Source of the DNA: Malurus cyaneus samueli
Taxonomy: Eukaryota > Chordata > Aves > Passeriformes > Maluridae
Assembly: GCA_009741485.1 (NCBI GenBank)
Contig: CM019218.1
Coordinates: 29,844,898 to 29,908,897, forward strand
Reading direction: 5' to 3'
Length of the DNA stretch: 64,000 bases
Below are positions 44,801 through 58,342 of this stretch, in pieces. A program made the position numbers and the translations under genes. The first letter of the stretch is position 1, and every line of letters starts with the position of its first letter. Under the pieces are notes generated by a model. The model was not told the DNA's origin. It saw only the letters and a program-made list of their open reading frames with translations, and did no database searches.

Positions 44801-47143
44801 AATAGTTCAGGTTGCTAACAAAAGCTCTGAGAATTCTGCCAGAAGAAGGTAATAAACTTTAAAAAAAACAAGTAGCAAGCATGCATTATGATGCATCATT
44901 TAAGTATCTGTCACCAGCAGTTGTTCAAAGTTGAGGTTATTATTTTAATTTATTGTTAAATCAGAAGACTTCTTATGCCTTACACTTTCTTTAATGCAAT
45001 TTAATGCAAAACTGTGTCATGGATTGAATTGCTTTGTAAAAGAGAATTCTCCAATAATATGAAAGCTCTCCCTGAAGTATTTCTGTATTATAGCTACTTA
45101 GCTAATTTTAGAAGGGGGAAGACTGGGGGGAGGGAAATGGTTAGAAGACTTATTTTGTGTGTTTTGCTCATGTATATATCATTGCAGTTCTGAGGATGCA
45201 GGTGAGCTGGGGCAAGAGTAGAAATGTCGATAATGCTACAATACTGGATGACTTTATCAATGTATACTCTATGAGAAATTTAAAAATCTACCTATAGAGT
45301 TTTATGTTTTAAGGGCATACATGGCAGAAGTGGAGTTGCTGTGCTTTACTGTAAAGATCTGGCCACTGGAGTAAAGATCAGCTGAACTGTGAGCTAATCA
45401 ATAGATGTGACAGAAAAAGAACTGTGGAATTAACATGTTCAGGTATCAGACACTCAACTTTGACTTTCTTTTATTTATAAAAGGCTTCTCCGATATTTAA
45501 TTTATGTATTACAAATGGTTTTGAATTCAGGACGAGTTTTGAAGAAATTGTTATATAAGATTGGTGAAGGTGAATCAGTGAGGGAACGCTTCTGGGTATT
45601 TCCTTTTCCCTGAGTAAGACGAAGGAGAATATTCTGTTTTTCATACTAAAAATCTGTACTCTGAGCTTCAGAGCATGAGAAGTCTGGGTTTTTTTTTTTT
45701 TTTTTAAAAAAAAGCCATTTATTTGAATTATTGTCTGATTTATGAAGCCAGCTTTATGTGCACTGGTAATCAATGTTTCTCAGCTTTGAAGAACACTGCT
45801 GAATTTGGAGAAGTATGCCTTCTTAGCAGTTTAAGGTATAGAGGCACTGCAGCTATGAAATGTATCTTGACACTTATCTAGGGTAACATTATGCATCAAT
45901 GAGCATTTAAAGTCAGGTGATGTGGCTGGAGGAAATAGGAGCTAAAGCGTTGACTGCTGTTGAGGAGGGATAGCATCACTATTTGTCCTGACATGTTTTG
46001 GATGAAAATATAGCTGACAATATAGTTTATGTTAAAATAACCTAGTAAAATCTACCCATGATACTGTGCTGGAGGGAAGGGAGGGGGATATTTATAAAAT
46101 ACAAAATCTGGAGGGGTTTTTTTCGTTTGTAAATGGTCTTTGGTCCACAAGCTTTCGAGATACACCTTTTATGTTTTAAATGAAAGAGATGGGCATATTG
46201 GTATGATCGATCTGATGTATTTGTACTTAAACTTCTTCTCAGGATAAGCCTTTTATTCTTCCACTGCTTGACCTGATGGCATCACCCACCTATCTCTAAG
46301 CTCTTTGATCACAAATGCAATTCCAAAATAGAACAGAACCTTGTAAAGCAATTATGTTATGGCATTGTCAGCATGATATGATCTTGCAGAGGTTTAAGGT
46401 CCTAAAATGTATTCTACTGACATTAGTGCTTTTCCTATCAGTTCTTTAAATTTTCTTTCTTAATGTAATGCTGCAGTTTAGCTCAGTTCCTAAGTTTAGA
46501 TATCACTTAAACTCATTTTGGTACAGACTGGTACAGATTGTTTCTGGGCTTTTGTAACTGGCTCTTTCAGTTATTGCTGTTACCGTCTAAAGGGTGAGAG
46601 TGTTTAGTGCTAGTTCTGGAAAGAAAAGGCGATTCTCATCATAATAATTGCTTGTTTGGAGTAAAATGTTAAATTGTGATCTGGCAAGAAACTTGCAGTT
46701 TCTTACAGTGGTTTATTCATAAAGCCTGTAAACAAACCTCATGTATTTGTTTTTTATATCGTTCTCTGCAAGAATTGTGCATACTAATATGCTGTCCTCA
46801 CTACCAGTTTTTAGGTAGACTTGCCCTAACCATTTTTGATTTCTTTTCTCCACCATGGCTCAGGAAGTACTATGGGAAGTACTACCAATGTTAGTGTTGG
46901 TCATTTGCCTATTTATAGTCAGAAATGTAGCCTTTCAATTAATATAATGGGATTCTGGATATATAGTCTAAGCAAAATCCATGGTGCTTAATATTTTCCA
47001 CTGTGATTCTATGATAGTTTATACAGTGGCTGTTTCAGATGCCTAGAAACACATCTAAGCTGTCTGTGGTATTTGCTGATAGGATTACAGGAGGAGCATT
47101 TTTCAAGACTGTTCTCCAAGTGCATGAAATTGATTGATTGTGA
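35886..47143. other. GPHN: Intronic DNA, nothing recognised
   Basis: A long AT-rich stretch. There is a 22-base T run at 41165-41186, a T run at 44756-44770, and a T17/A8 head-to-head homopolymer at 45689-45713. Open frames such as 42791-43135 have no recognisable similarity. Confidence 0.65.
41165..41186. repeat. Poly-T tract, 22 bases
   Basis: An uninterrupted run of 22 T; likely length-variable. Confidence 0.9.
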
Positions 47144-47163
47144 NNNNNNNNNNNNNNNNNNNN
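47144..47163. other. Assembly gap, 20 N
   Basis: Twenty N directly followed by a T run, suggesting sequencing failed in a homopolymer. The true length is unknown. Confidence 0.97.
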
Positions 47164-50100
47164 TTTTTTTTACCTGTGTGGGCTTATAATTTTCAAATAC
47201 ACTGATAAGTGGCAGAGAGTTCCAGACTAAATTTCTGCTTTGGACGAGGTACCTTTCTCCTGTCACTTTTGCTGTATTTATCCAGACAAATAGACGAGGC
47301 CTCTTTGATGTGGAATATACATGCCAGTGCTCAAGGAAGTTACTTATTTTACAGAAATACGAAGTCCAGGACTCATCTTATCTGTTTTCACTCCTGTGCT
47401 GGAGCAGAAATGGAAGAAGAGATCAAATATCTGCCTTATTCATGTTCTTGAGCTCAGGGGTTGCTGGAGGGTGTTGAAGTTATGGGGCATGTTATTGTCA
47501 CTGTCACCCAAAGGAATGTGATAGTAAGTACTGTAGTGTCCTCAGTAAGCTTGTAGTCATATCTTAAAGTCATAGGGGGAGAGAGAAGAGCTTTGGAATA
47601 GTAAGAGAGAGAAGGGCTTTGGAAGATGGAACCATAGGGGATTGTTCTATCTAACTATTATTTTTGCTTTTAAGAGAACATCATACAGAATAGAAGGAAG
47701 GAGAGCATAGCTGATAGTGACTTATAAGGTAAATTAAAGCTGTAAGTAAGAGGAGTAATAAATAGTTGCATTTTGCCAATGGATTATGTTTGTGCAAGCT
47801 AGTTAAAAATTAGAAGTAGTAATTACTTTTGGGACCTGAATGGAGCAAAATGCATAAATACATATATATATAATCAAAGCTTTCTTAAATTGTCTAAGAT
47901 ATACATGTCCCCAGCCTTCCGTGTTTTTGGATACTGAAAGAGTCAGGTTGTAATGTGTTGTGACACGAATAGCAGAGACAACACATCAGTGTTTTCTCAA
48001 TTCATGTAGAAACTTTTTGTTGATGTTGAAATGATCAGATATAAAGAAAAAGGGAATGACAACTACAGAAAACAAAAAAGAGTTCTAAAAACCCATATTG
48101 CCAATAATGTATGAAAAACTAAGTGCTTTTCAGTACCTTGACTATGAACCATACATACATACTTTACAAGCAGCTGTAAAATATGGATGATGACAACTTC
48201 AAAAGTAATTGTGAATTATCTGGAATGGTGATAACTATGTGAGACATGCAATAATATCTCACTTGAAGCATTGACAGTAATACTATTTGTCTATAGGAAG
48301 TTCCTTCTAGGTATGAAGACAGATGGACTAAATGTGGAGTTGTTCTACTCCTATGACTCTGATCTATGGCTAAACAGATTTTTCTTTTCCCCTTTCACGT
48401 TCCCCAGCACAGAACATGCACTAAGAAAACTCCGTTTGAGTCAGTTCACTATTTTAAACAATTTAATTCACTCATTTAGGCCACACAGGGCAATATAGAT
48501 ATATATATGCGAACACACTAATGTACAAAGATAAAAGAAAGCCGGCAAATTCTGCTTCTGAGTTTAACTGTCTGGAGAAATACAGACATAACAAGATTGC
48601 CACTAGTTCTGTACTGGATCGTAATCATACTCAACATCTCTCTGGAATGTGGGGGAAAAAATAAGGTGTTCCAGAAGGTGAAGCATTGCATGAACAAGTT
48701 TGTTAGCCTCTCTGGATGCTGCTTGTCTCTGAGACACTTCTCTCATTCTTATGACTTCAGTATTGTAGGATTATTTTTTTGGAACAAGTTATTTAAAAGT
48801 TCTCTTGGTCATCCATGAGCCCTGTGATTTAAATTGTAATGAAAAATTGGTCTAGAATCTGGAGCGATCAGACCATTCCCACGTATTCTCCACATCTTAT
48901 TCTTTCTAAATTTGAGTCATACTGCTCTCACCTTTGGTTCTTATTGATTTTTTTTTTTTTTGAATGAAGATATGTTCTAGATGTCTTTATACCTAATCAT
49001 AGAGAGTACTGTGACTGCTCTTTTCAACCTGTGGTCTGAAATTTATTCCAGCCTGCTCACAAACATCAAATGTTCCTCTATCGCTGGTCGCATTTTCTGG
49101 TTTTATGTATCTCAGTCAAACTTCCTCTCTCTGAACTGAGCACCTAATATTTTTTAACATTGGCATAAGCTGGCATGTGGACTTTGTGTATATAACACTG
49201 CTTCACAAACACGTGCTGGAGTTTCTAAAAACGGAAGAGAAAAGATGCACTGAAGTTATTGGGAAGAAAGTGATGGTATTGTAGTGGAATATGAGCACCA
49301 TATACATGGAAAATGCCTGAAGGGTTCATGGGGAAGTGCCATATTTTTTTTATTCATTTCTTGTTGGATAAGTCTCTAGGAGAGGTAGACAAAGAAAATT
49401 GGCTTTGCGGTTTCTACTGGTTGTGGGTCAACTTATTGTCATAAGGAGGAATCTTCTTAATATTTGATTCAGGTAGTCTCTTACATTTGGGTAGGAACAA
49501 ATAGTGCTCAACTGAAATGACAGGAGTGCAGGAAAAGTAGCTTTATCTGCCTGCATAGGTTTTTAAAAGCTGTCATTGTAATTTACCAGTAAAATCTTTC
49601 ATTTGCAGGCAGATCATTGCAATGCTTATCATATGACCTAAATCCTTTAATTTGCAGTGCCTTCCAAGATAGGCAAAAGGTGACTCTCCAGCACTCAAAA
49701 ATTTTGCTTTCAGTTGAGATAGGTGAGGATTTTTTGACAGACAATTCCTAGCAATATATATGCAAATGCTCTGTATCTCTCCTAGGTATGTACTTGCTGG
49801 AAAATATGCAAATACATACTTTGCCCTACCATGGTATTTCCTATAGGAAAAGGTAAGATCAACATTTATTATTGTCCTGGCACTTGCTATAAATACTTCT
49901 TTACATACAGTGTTTTAAAGTCCTCTGTCTACCAACTAAATCCCAACCTGGATATTAAATATATATTTCTTTGTCTAAATGGTGAGAGTTTTACTGGTTT
50001 TGTGATAATGATGTTTGTCTGCTTCTGCATATTTTTTCTCTCAGGAAATTTCAAATCTTGCTCATGTTGTTTAATGAGCTGGCTGGTCAAGCATCTGATG

Positions 50101-50876
50101 CCCCGGTGGGAACTTTCAAAGTCACTGAACACATTTTTGCTTAAATCTAGCTGACATTTCTGTCTGTTTGATTTAATGTATGATTTCCATATTTAGATTA
50201 CCAATCAGATGGAGCATAGTACAATCATTCCTCTGCACTATAAACACGCATGCATCCTGCATGGAAGTGGGCTCTTTTGCTGTTGGTCCACATGGCAAGA
50301 GTGTTTTTAGATACTGGTGGCATTTGGGAATATTTTATAAGTCATTTTTAATTAGAAATACAGTTTTGAATCTGTAATGAAAATTCTGAATGCAGAATTA
50401 GTCTTCAGTACCTTATTCTCAGCCTATTTCAGTTTCTGTAATCTGGTAGAACCAGTCTATTACAAATGATGAAGTATTTATTTACCAGTTAAATGCTAAA
50501 ATCCTTTTTAAAAACTCCATGTTATAAATATCCATACTGTTTTTACTTAAGTTCATTTTATTCAAATATGTTAAAATATTTGCTATTTGCATGCTTCAAA
50601 CTTTTGCCATGAAGCATACAAATTTGGATGATAGTACTTTTGAGCAGTTATTAATGAATTTGTGTAATGAAAATTGAAACTGAAATAGTTTCAATTTTTC
50701 AACTATTTTCAGGAAGCTCTGCATTCCTCCTGAGTTTGCACAGGAGGTGCCTTCCCATGCTGAGAGTAAAAAAAGATAAATAAAATTGCACCGCTGAAAA
50801 TCCATGTATTCTAAGTGTTCTCTTCATCTAATTTTTTTATTTTGAGTGCCAGTGCCTGCAAGCCCAAAAATTCTTG
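47164..50876. other. GPHN: Intronic DNA, nothing recognised
   Basis: AT-rich sequence with short TA dinucleotide runs near 47860 and 48498. No gene or repeat recognised. Confidence 0.65.
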
Positions 50877-50881
50877 GTGAT
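50877..50881. repeat. Target site duplication, left (LTR B)
   Basis: GTGAT directly left of the LTR, repeated at 52119-52123. Confidence 0.85.
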
Positions 50882-52118
50882 TGTTGTGGTTTAGAATGCT
50901 GGCCAAAAGCCAGGCACCCACAACACCTGCTCATTCGGTCTCCACCACCACCACACCGGGTAGAGAAGAGCAAAGAGAAAAAAACTAACAAAAAGGTTCA
51001 TGATTTGAGATAAGGAATGCGGAGGAAAACACTTGATGGACAAAACAGGCACTATTTAAATAATCAAGTGAATTTATTACTAACAAAGTCAGAGGAGGAG
51101 AATGAGAAATAAATTACAACCCTCAAAAACACCGATCTTCTCCCCACTCCCTCCCCTGTTCCCACATACAACAAAGCAGCAGGAACGGAACAGGGTGTGG
51201 GGTTGGTCAGTTCATCACCGGATCCTCTGTGACAGCTGAGGGAGAAGATTTCCTTCCCTTGCGTTGCCGTGGGGTCCCTCCCACGGGAGACAGTTCTGTG
51301 TGAACCTCTCCATCGTGGCTTCACTCTCACGAGTAGCACTCCACACACATCTGCTGCAGCGTGAGTCCCCCCACGGGCAGACAGTCGTGCCCAAACTGCT
51401 GCACCGTGGGGTCCCTCGTCCCCTGGGTGCAGTCCCAAGGCCAGGCTGTTCCATCTCGGGAGCAAGGCCTCTCTCTCCATGGCTCTCCTGCTGGACACAG
51501 CCCCCTTCCTGACGTCCACCCGCTCCGGCGTGGGGACCTCCCTCCTCCACGGGCTGCGGGTGGATCTCTGCACCCTCTGGCCATGGACCCCTGGCTGCAG
51601 GGGACAGCCTGCTCCACCATGGTCACCAGGGCTGCAGGGGACAGCCTGCTCCCCCATGTCACCATGGGCTCAGGGGGACACTGCTCCACCATGGCAGCTC
51701 CACCATGGTCACCAGGGCTGCAGGGGACAGCCTGCTCCACCATGGTCACCTGCAGGGGACAGCCTGCTCCACCATGCTCGTCACCACGGCCTGCAAAGGA
51801 ATCCCAGCTCCGGTGCCTGGAGCAGCTCCTCCCCTCATCCACTGACCTTGGTGGCTGCATCCTTCACATTTCTCAGCCTCCTCCACTGGCAAAACTACTC
51901 TGAGTGCCCCTTGTTTTGATTTCTTCGTAAATATGTTTTCACAGAGGTGTAACCACTATCTTTAATTGGCCCAGGTTTGGTCAGTGGCATGTCCATCATC
52001 CTCAGAGCCAACAGCAATTGGCTTTGCTGGACATGGTGGAAGCCTCCAGAAGCTTCTCACAGGCGCCATCTTTTTGGCCCCCCCACTTCCAAAAACTGGG
52101 CCAAGCAAAAGCAACACA
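50882..52118. mobile_element. Solo LTR, family B, long (ERVL-like)
   Basis: A 1,237-base element starting TGTTGTGGTTTAG and ending GCAACACA, flanked by the perfect 5-base repeat GTGAT (50877-50881 and 52119-52123). It is GC-rich in the middle and includes a minisatellite at 51594-51788. Near the right end, GGCGCCATCTT (52062-52072) is close to a YY1 site read on the minus strand. AATAAA occurs on both strands near 51075-51105, so the transcriptional direction is unclear. The YY1-like site near the right end and the minus-strand AATAAA near the left end would fit minus orientation. No gag or pol is present, so this is a solo LTR. The open frames of 146-197 codons inside come from its GC-rich repeats. 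Confidence 0.85.
51594..51788. repeat. Minisatellite inside LTR B, about 5 units
   Basis: Imperfect tandem units of about 33-37 bases (one longer) containing GCTGCAGGGGACAGCCTGCT followed by CCACCATGGTCACC. Units begin near 51594, 51631, 51667 (degenerate), 51717 and 51750. Confidence 0.85.
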
Positions 52119-52123
52119 GTGAT
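52119..52123. repeat. Target site duplication, right (LTR B)
   Basis: GTGAT directly right of the LTR, matching 50877-50881. Confidence 0.85.
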
Positions 52124-55100
52124 GGTGCCTTCCCAGCTGCCTTTGTGCATCTTAAAGAGGCAGTGAGCAAACTGATGAACGCTTTCAAGGAGGGGCAGTC
52201 CATCTATTGAGCTGTCTTTCGGCTGACAGCAGTGTTACCCCAGACTGTCATACAAGGGTGTGCCTCATGTACTGAGATAAACCAAAGTTACTCCCTAGGA
52301 AACTACACTAAGCTCTGAACTCATGTGGGGCTGCATAACTATACAGAGGTATGTATTTTAAATTAATTTAATTTATTACAGTTCCAACTTTCCTCCCCAA
52401 AATTAAATCAAGTCAGATTAATTCTGCTAGAAAGGAAGAGTGTCTCCTGGTCCTGTGATTGCCAGATGACCTACATATGACCTCATCCCTCGTTTCTGAC
52501 ATATGTTGAGGACAAAGATCTGCGTTGTATTCTTTTCCAATAATAGATTGTTGAAGTGATAATATTTTCCTGCTGGAAGTGACTGATTTAGTCTAGCTTT
52601 TCCTGTAGTAAAATTTTGAAAAAAGAAAAAAGCAACAAAGCAACTCTAAAGGGTGAAAGAGAAGAATAACATGCTTTCCTCCTTAAAAATAATGTTTTCA
52701 TGTAGTTTGCTGCTTTTCTTGGAGAAAAAAAAAAGCCTGAAAGCAGCGAAAAATGGGGTATACCTTAAAACATAATAATGATAATGTAGGGAATAAAAAT
52801 TTCTTGGTTAATTCCCTCCCCCTTCTTTATTTGTGTGTGCAAAGAGTCTGGGACATGGTGAGGCAGAGAAAGAACCCTGTAAATTTAATGTCTTAATCTC
52901 AGAGCTGTTGTTCATAAGACACATAAACTGACAGAGGGCACACCTGCAGTAATTTGATTTCTGTGAAGTTTTTGAGTATAGTACATTAAAGTTAGCCTAA
53001 GACTGGCAGAGGAGGGAAGTAAGTTTTCAAGGATCTAATTATTGTATGCATTAAAATAACAATGATTATGCTGATGATAATAATAACAATAATAATAAAA
53101 ACAAATCCCAAAAAGAAACAAAAAACCATGTGTGAATCTTCATCATGTAATTTTACACCTCCGAGTGAGTAAAGCTGTCATCAGGATCCTCTTTGAAAGC
53201 TGTTTTGCACAGTTCATTGCTGGCAAGCAGCCAGCAATAGGAGCTGCAGCCCATCTTGGTGTAGCTGCCAGTATTCTGTCCTGTAGGAAGGGAGCCCAGA
53301 ATAGCAGCCTTCTTAGTGCCTCCCTGAAGGTGCTTCAACCATTTCTCAAAGGTCAGTAGAAACTAATTATCAATTAAAAGATCTCTGTGTCTGCTTTTAA
53401 TGATAATGGAGAACAAAGCTGCTTTCAAATGCAATCCTTCTATCTCTTTCCTTGGAATACTTTGTAAGGATGTGAGGATCCAAGGCCAATTGATTTGTTG
53501 ATATCATGGGGGTCAGCATGAAGGTAGTCCAGCTGAGCAGGCTAAAAGTGCTGACTTGGTCAATTTGCTATGACAGGAGTATTGTGGCAAGTATCCATTC
53601 AGTAGCCTGTGATAAAATGAATTGGTCATAGAATTAGAAATAGCCAGTCTGGCTCCCAGTCATTTGACCTGCTCCCAAGAAAAGTCTCTCTTGAATAATC
53701 TGCTTGGTTTATAAATCAGTCAAAAGACAGAATATCCTGGTGGCAGGTAACAAATACATTTGTGAGATTTCAAGGGAAAAAATACCGAGTGGAGGATTTT
53801 GAGTTTTGCTGTCATTAAAAATGAAGGAGAGTTTCACTGGGGGTTTTAGTGACAACTTGATATTGTTGAGACAGTGAACTATCTGAAGAAAGATTAACGC
53901 TAATTAAAGTGGCATTGGAGAAATTCAGCAAATGACAGCAGCCAGGCTGGCTACAAGCTATTTTTAGAAAATTCACTTCATTGCATTTGGTATGACTCAT
54001 TTATTAAGTTAATGCATGAATCAATAGCTCAGCTTCTTATGGCAGTTCCTGAATGTGTAACTGTATATAAAGACTATGTTCATATCTCTGGTCAGAATTC
54101 AAATTATAAAAGCTGACCTGTATGGATTCAGTCCAAATGCACAAGTGTCCTGCACAAAATATAGCTCTGCAGTAATAATCCAGTGAGTCCGTACAAACAT
54201 GCATATATAGAGGGGCACAGGGGAAAATCAGCCACAAGATCAACTTGCAATAATTGGGAAGTAACATAAATAGCAAATCGGTCAGCATATTAAAATAATA
54301 CAAGGGAGTTGTAATTTATTTCTCTTTTAGTTTTGTCTTGACTTTACTTTTCATTTGAGTTCTGGCTCCTTGTTTCTTGCATCCATTTGAGTACAGTTCT
54401 TCCTGGTTTTCAACTTTCCTTAACTTGGATGTAGTCTTCCATCTTCTGTGAAGTTCGGCTTTAATTTGTGGAATAGTAAAGCATCCATCTGTTCCAATAC
54501 AACTGTGTTGGCCTTAGTTCAGTTTATTTCCTGTATTTTGCTAATTTCTTAGGTTGCTATAGAAACCTTGTTTACCACATCCTCCTGAATCCTTTTTGTG
54601 AACTTTTGTGAACCCAGTCTGAAAAGATAAAAAAGACACTTCATTTTTTATTTTTTAAAATTCCATAAAAATAATTATATTTATTATTTCCTGATCATTT
54701 TTATAGAATTTCTGTCATTTCTGATCCTTTCCTCAAAGGTCTTCACTGGTTTAGCCCAATATAAGGTATGGTTCTTCATTATTATTGTGTCAGCTCTAAT
54801 TTCTACATCTGGGAATAATTTCATTCTCTTCTGCAAAGAGATTAGAGAATTGGACTCTCTGTATTACTTGCAAGGTATGATGCTGAGCTGATAAGACATT
54901 TTGATGTCTATCAAAATTTGAATATAAATTCTGGTACCTTTGAGATTGTCTGTTGTATATACAAGTGAAACATGAAAAGTAACTAGTATTTGAAATAATT
55001 TAACTATTAAATAGTGTAACTTGCTGTAGTGCAGTTTGAGTGGGAAAGACTTTGGACATTAGATCTCCCTAGATGAAGTTTGTGACCGTCTTTTCAGTGT

Positions 55101-57370
55101 ACTGGAAGTAGCTGGATCTATATTTAACTTTGCGCTTGGTTAGTTGTGTATTATCAGAGAAAAGATGCCATTTATGTTGGAGGATGCTGGATGTTGTATT
55201 GTTCAAGTGGAGAGAAGTACAATAAAATCTGTAAAAAAACCTAAAAAATGTGAAAGATGACGAGGTAATCTGCACAAGAATTGAGTTCCTAGTGATCTGA
55301 ATTCTGGCCATCCTAACATCTTTGCTGTATTATATTTTAACATACAAAGACCATTGTAGTTAATGCTTGCTCACTCATGCTAGCTGGTTCTTTGCTTTTC
55401 TGATTGCACTTACTTCTTGAAACATTGTAATTACAAATGATACTGTAATATAACTATTTTTTAAAATATATTTTAAAAACCAGCATGCAGAGAGAGCTTT
55501 TCCACAACAAAGGGAAAAATATGCCATGTGCAAGCCCTCTGTCATGGTCTGTGTATCATCCTGTAGCTGGAATCTCCTATGTAGTTGTGTGGTCATTGTT
55601 CTTTTCAATGTCAGTAATGAAATCAAGGATTTGCATAGTGACAGGCAAGCTTCCAGACAGGTCACAATTGATAAATTTAATTGAGAGAAACACTTGAAAT
55701 ACAAAATTTTCTTCAAGTAAGACATATCAATTAATGCGTTAATTTTCAATTTGTTTTGATATTGCTGTTTTTTCTTACTATTCATCACAATGTGGATTTT
55801 TTCTCTGTAACCTCAGTGCGTGTGTGACATTGTCTAGTCCCTTAAACTTTGGACTTACCTGACTGTTGGAGATTTGTAAGAGTGATGTTGTAGCACCAAA
55901 TGATTAATTTTCAAATTTTTCAGAGCATTTATGTTGAAGTTGGAATAAAGCTAATATTTATTTTTTTTTAGCGAAGAGTGTGCAACATGTTTCACAACTG
56001 GTTCAGCCTCCTTAGTTTCTTTGACAAGTGAATGGTATAGCATAATAGTTTTTGCATGACATTGAAACTAAGAAGGATGTTTTGGCATCAAAAGTAGAAT
56101 GTTTTTAAGTAGAATGTCTGTATGTTACTCTTCACTACTCACAGCCTGCCAAACTGGCAGCTTAAATCTTTTTTATCTTGTGTATGCATTATTATATCGT
56201 GATAACAAAAACTCTGTTTCTAATATGTCGTACTTATGACCAGTAGAAGATTTCAGGCTGTGTTAGTTGCGTCCTCCCGGTGTGTGAGATACCTTTAAAC
56301 TTCCGTGAAACTCACAGCCAAATTGTATACACAATGTGAGATGTCTTCATTATGTCGTTCACCAGTTAAATCTGGTACTATAATCTGCTATGGTGGATCT
56401 CTTTCAAAAGCTGAAAGAGAGAGTGCAGTCTAATGCTCTGAAATGAAGACAGTATAGATAGTATAGTTATCTGGAGCAGTGATGGACTTCAGACATGACT
56501 TCTCCTATGCAGACTTCATCCTTTATGTAAAGCCTTCAAACAGTTCATTTACAAGAGTGGTTTGCTCGTAGAGATATGGAAAGGCAAGACTTACATGGAA
56601 AATCTTAATGTTTTCTCTTTGTTACTCTCTTCTGCCCTTTTCCACTTGAGTAAACAATATTTATAATAATTTCAAGATACAAGAAAATACATCTGTGTGG
56701 AAACACTGGCATTTGGAAAGAAAAATTCCAATAATAGGGAGATAATTCAAATACACATTTGGTTTGGTCTACTGGTTTACAAAGAATAGTTTTTTATGTG
56801 ACTTCTGTTTTTGTAGGATCCAGAAAACTAATAGTATTGCTATGCAGAGCCAGCAGGAGGTCATTAGTGCACTTATATTTTTAGGTCTGAATTGTCACTA
56901 TCAATGATAAATCTTCGTGAAATAAAAGAAGCCGTGTCTGCATGTCTCTGGGGAAAATGTAATATTTACCACCATTTATAGTACATACTATTCATGCATC
57001 TTCAATATGTGAACTATTCTTTATCAGGGTATTTTGCAGGATTTTAAAAAGTAATTTCAGTGAATTCCATGTGTAATAAAACCATCTATTTTTCTGTGTC
57101 AGTACCAGCTATTGCTCGTCACCCACTTTTTATTACCTATCATGAACTGCAGAGAATTTTTAAACATGGAGACCATAGAGTCTGCGTAATTAGTGAGGTC
57201 TGTACAGGCACATTTAATTAAAAATCTAAATTTTTAGAATTTTATTGGGATACATTTCAGACCATATAGCAGCTTAGTGAAATACTCAGCGCAAAGCACA
57301 TCAGGCTTTAAACTCATCCATGTGCCTTAGACAATCAACAAGAAATCATAGAATATGATGATTGATGATG
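52124..57370. other. GPHN: Intronic DNA, nothing recognised
   Basis: AT-rich sequence with an (AAT)-rich run near 53075-53098. A slightly GC-richer stretch at 53153-53345 has open frames on both strands but no recognised family. Confidence 0.65.
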
Positions 57371-57375
57371 GCCAT
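57371..57375. repeat. Target site duplication, left (LTR A copy 2)
   Basis: GCCAT directly left of the LTR, repeated at 58008-58012. Confidence 0.9.
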
Positions 57376-58007
57376 TGTCGTGGTTTGAATGAATTTAATG
57401 GGAGCAAAACACTCCCAAGTTCCAGCAAACCTCCCCTCCTCTCTCCTCCCCACCCAGGTCCTGGAGACAAACTTTTCCACAGAGAGGAAAGTGAAAAGGG
57501 GAAAAAAATATATTTATTTAAAATTATAAAAACAAAAAGAAAAAAACCTGTGGAATCAGCTGTTAGATCTTAAAGTCTTTTCTCTTCCCTCCTGGGAGTA
57601 GCTTCCCCTCCGGGGCCCCCAGAGGGGTTGGACAGAGTCTCTCTCTCTCCGGTGGTTCACTGAAGGATCTTTCTCGGCTGTCGTGTCACGGGAATCCTCC
57701 AATTCTCAGATGATGAAGGAAAAAAAAAATTCGAGATAAAAAAAAAAACAAGTCCAAAGAAAGGGAGAAAAAAAAAGAGCAGTCCCAGAGAGCAGGCAGC
57801 TTCTTTTCCGCCACTGATCCCGAGAGCCTCCGGACCGAAAAAAAAACGTGTGTGTCTTGTCCCTTTCCCTCCCATTGTCCTTGAAGGGAGGAACATCACC
57901 AAACAAACCAGAGCAGTCTCGACTAATGTATAGTTACAGAAGGGTTGTTTAACTTTCCTCTAACATAAGCAGATGATAGGAATACAATACTCAGCTAACC
58001 TAGGACA
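57376..58007. mobile_element. Solo LTR, family A copy 2 (ERVL-like)
   Basis: A 632-base element starting TGTCGTGG and ending CTAGGACA, flanked by the perfect 5-base repeat GCCAT (57371-57375 and 58008-58012). It is a second copy of the LTR at 9162-9776, in the same orientation. The final 166 bases (57842-58007) are identical to 9611-9776, and most differences are in A-rich runs. On the minus strand an AATAAA lies about 130 bases from the end. It sits only 277 bases upstream of GPHN exon 3. Confidence 0.92.
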
Positions 58008-58012
58008 GCCAT
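58008..58012. repeat. Target site duplication, right (LTR A copy 2)
   Basis: GCCAT directly right of the LTR, matching 57371-57375. Confidence 0.9.
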
Positions 58013-58284
58013 TAATATAAAAAATACTATCCTGGTGATGGTAATTCTGCTTGGTTGACTTAATTGTTAAGATGATGGACACCTTTGCTTCTAGTATTTA
58101 TGTTAATCACATAAAAAATTTTTATTGAATAAAGAAAGGTGGGTTTTGCTTTTGATTTGGGGCATACTGGGTTTTACCTCTAAATTGGTAGAAAGAGTAT
58201 GATGTTTGAAACAAGTCTGACACTATTAACGTGCTGTATTTCCTGTTACCAATTTTGAGAACATTTTTCTTCTCCTGATTTCAG

Positions 58285-58342
58285 GTTGGGTGGGACTATA
58301 TCTGCATACAAGATAGTACCAGACGAAATAGAAGAAATCAAG
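58285..58342 (+). CDS. GPHN: Gephyrin coding exon 3 (G domain)
   Basis: This 58-base exon lies between a TTTCAG acceptor and a GTACAG donor. Its first base completes the Leu codon begun at the end of exon 2, and it then reads LGGTISAYKIVPDEIEEIK, ending exactly on a codon boundary (phase 0). Joined to exon 2 it gives one uninterrupted gephyrin G-domain segment, about residues 48-67 by recall of human numbering. The Gly-Gly and the Val-Pro-Asp-Glu segment lie in the N-terminal half of the MogA-like fold, which binds molybdopterin and adenylylates it. The match in phase with the upstream exon across a 27.9 kb intron is strong support that both are real exons. The next exon was looked for downstream and not seen before the window ends. 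Confidence 0.95.

Noticed and set aside
51064..51919. Open frames of 111-197 codons on both strands as genes
   Set aside because: They lie inside a solo LTR bounded by a 5-base target duplication and follow its GC-rich internal repeats.
53132..53359. Possible processed pseudogene in a GC-richer patch
   Set aside because: Neither strand gives a protein I recognise and there is no poly-A tail or target duplication visible.
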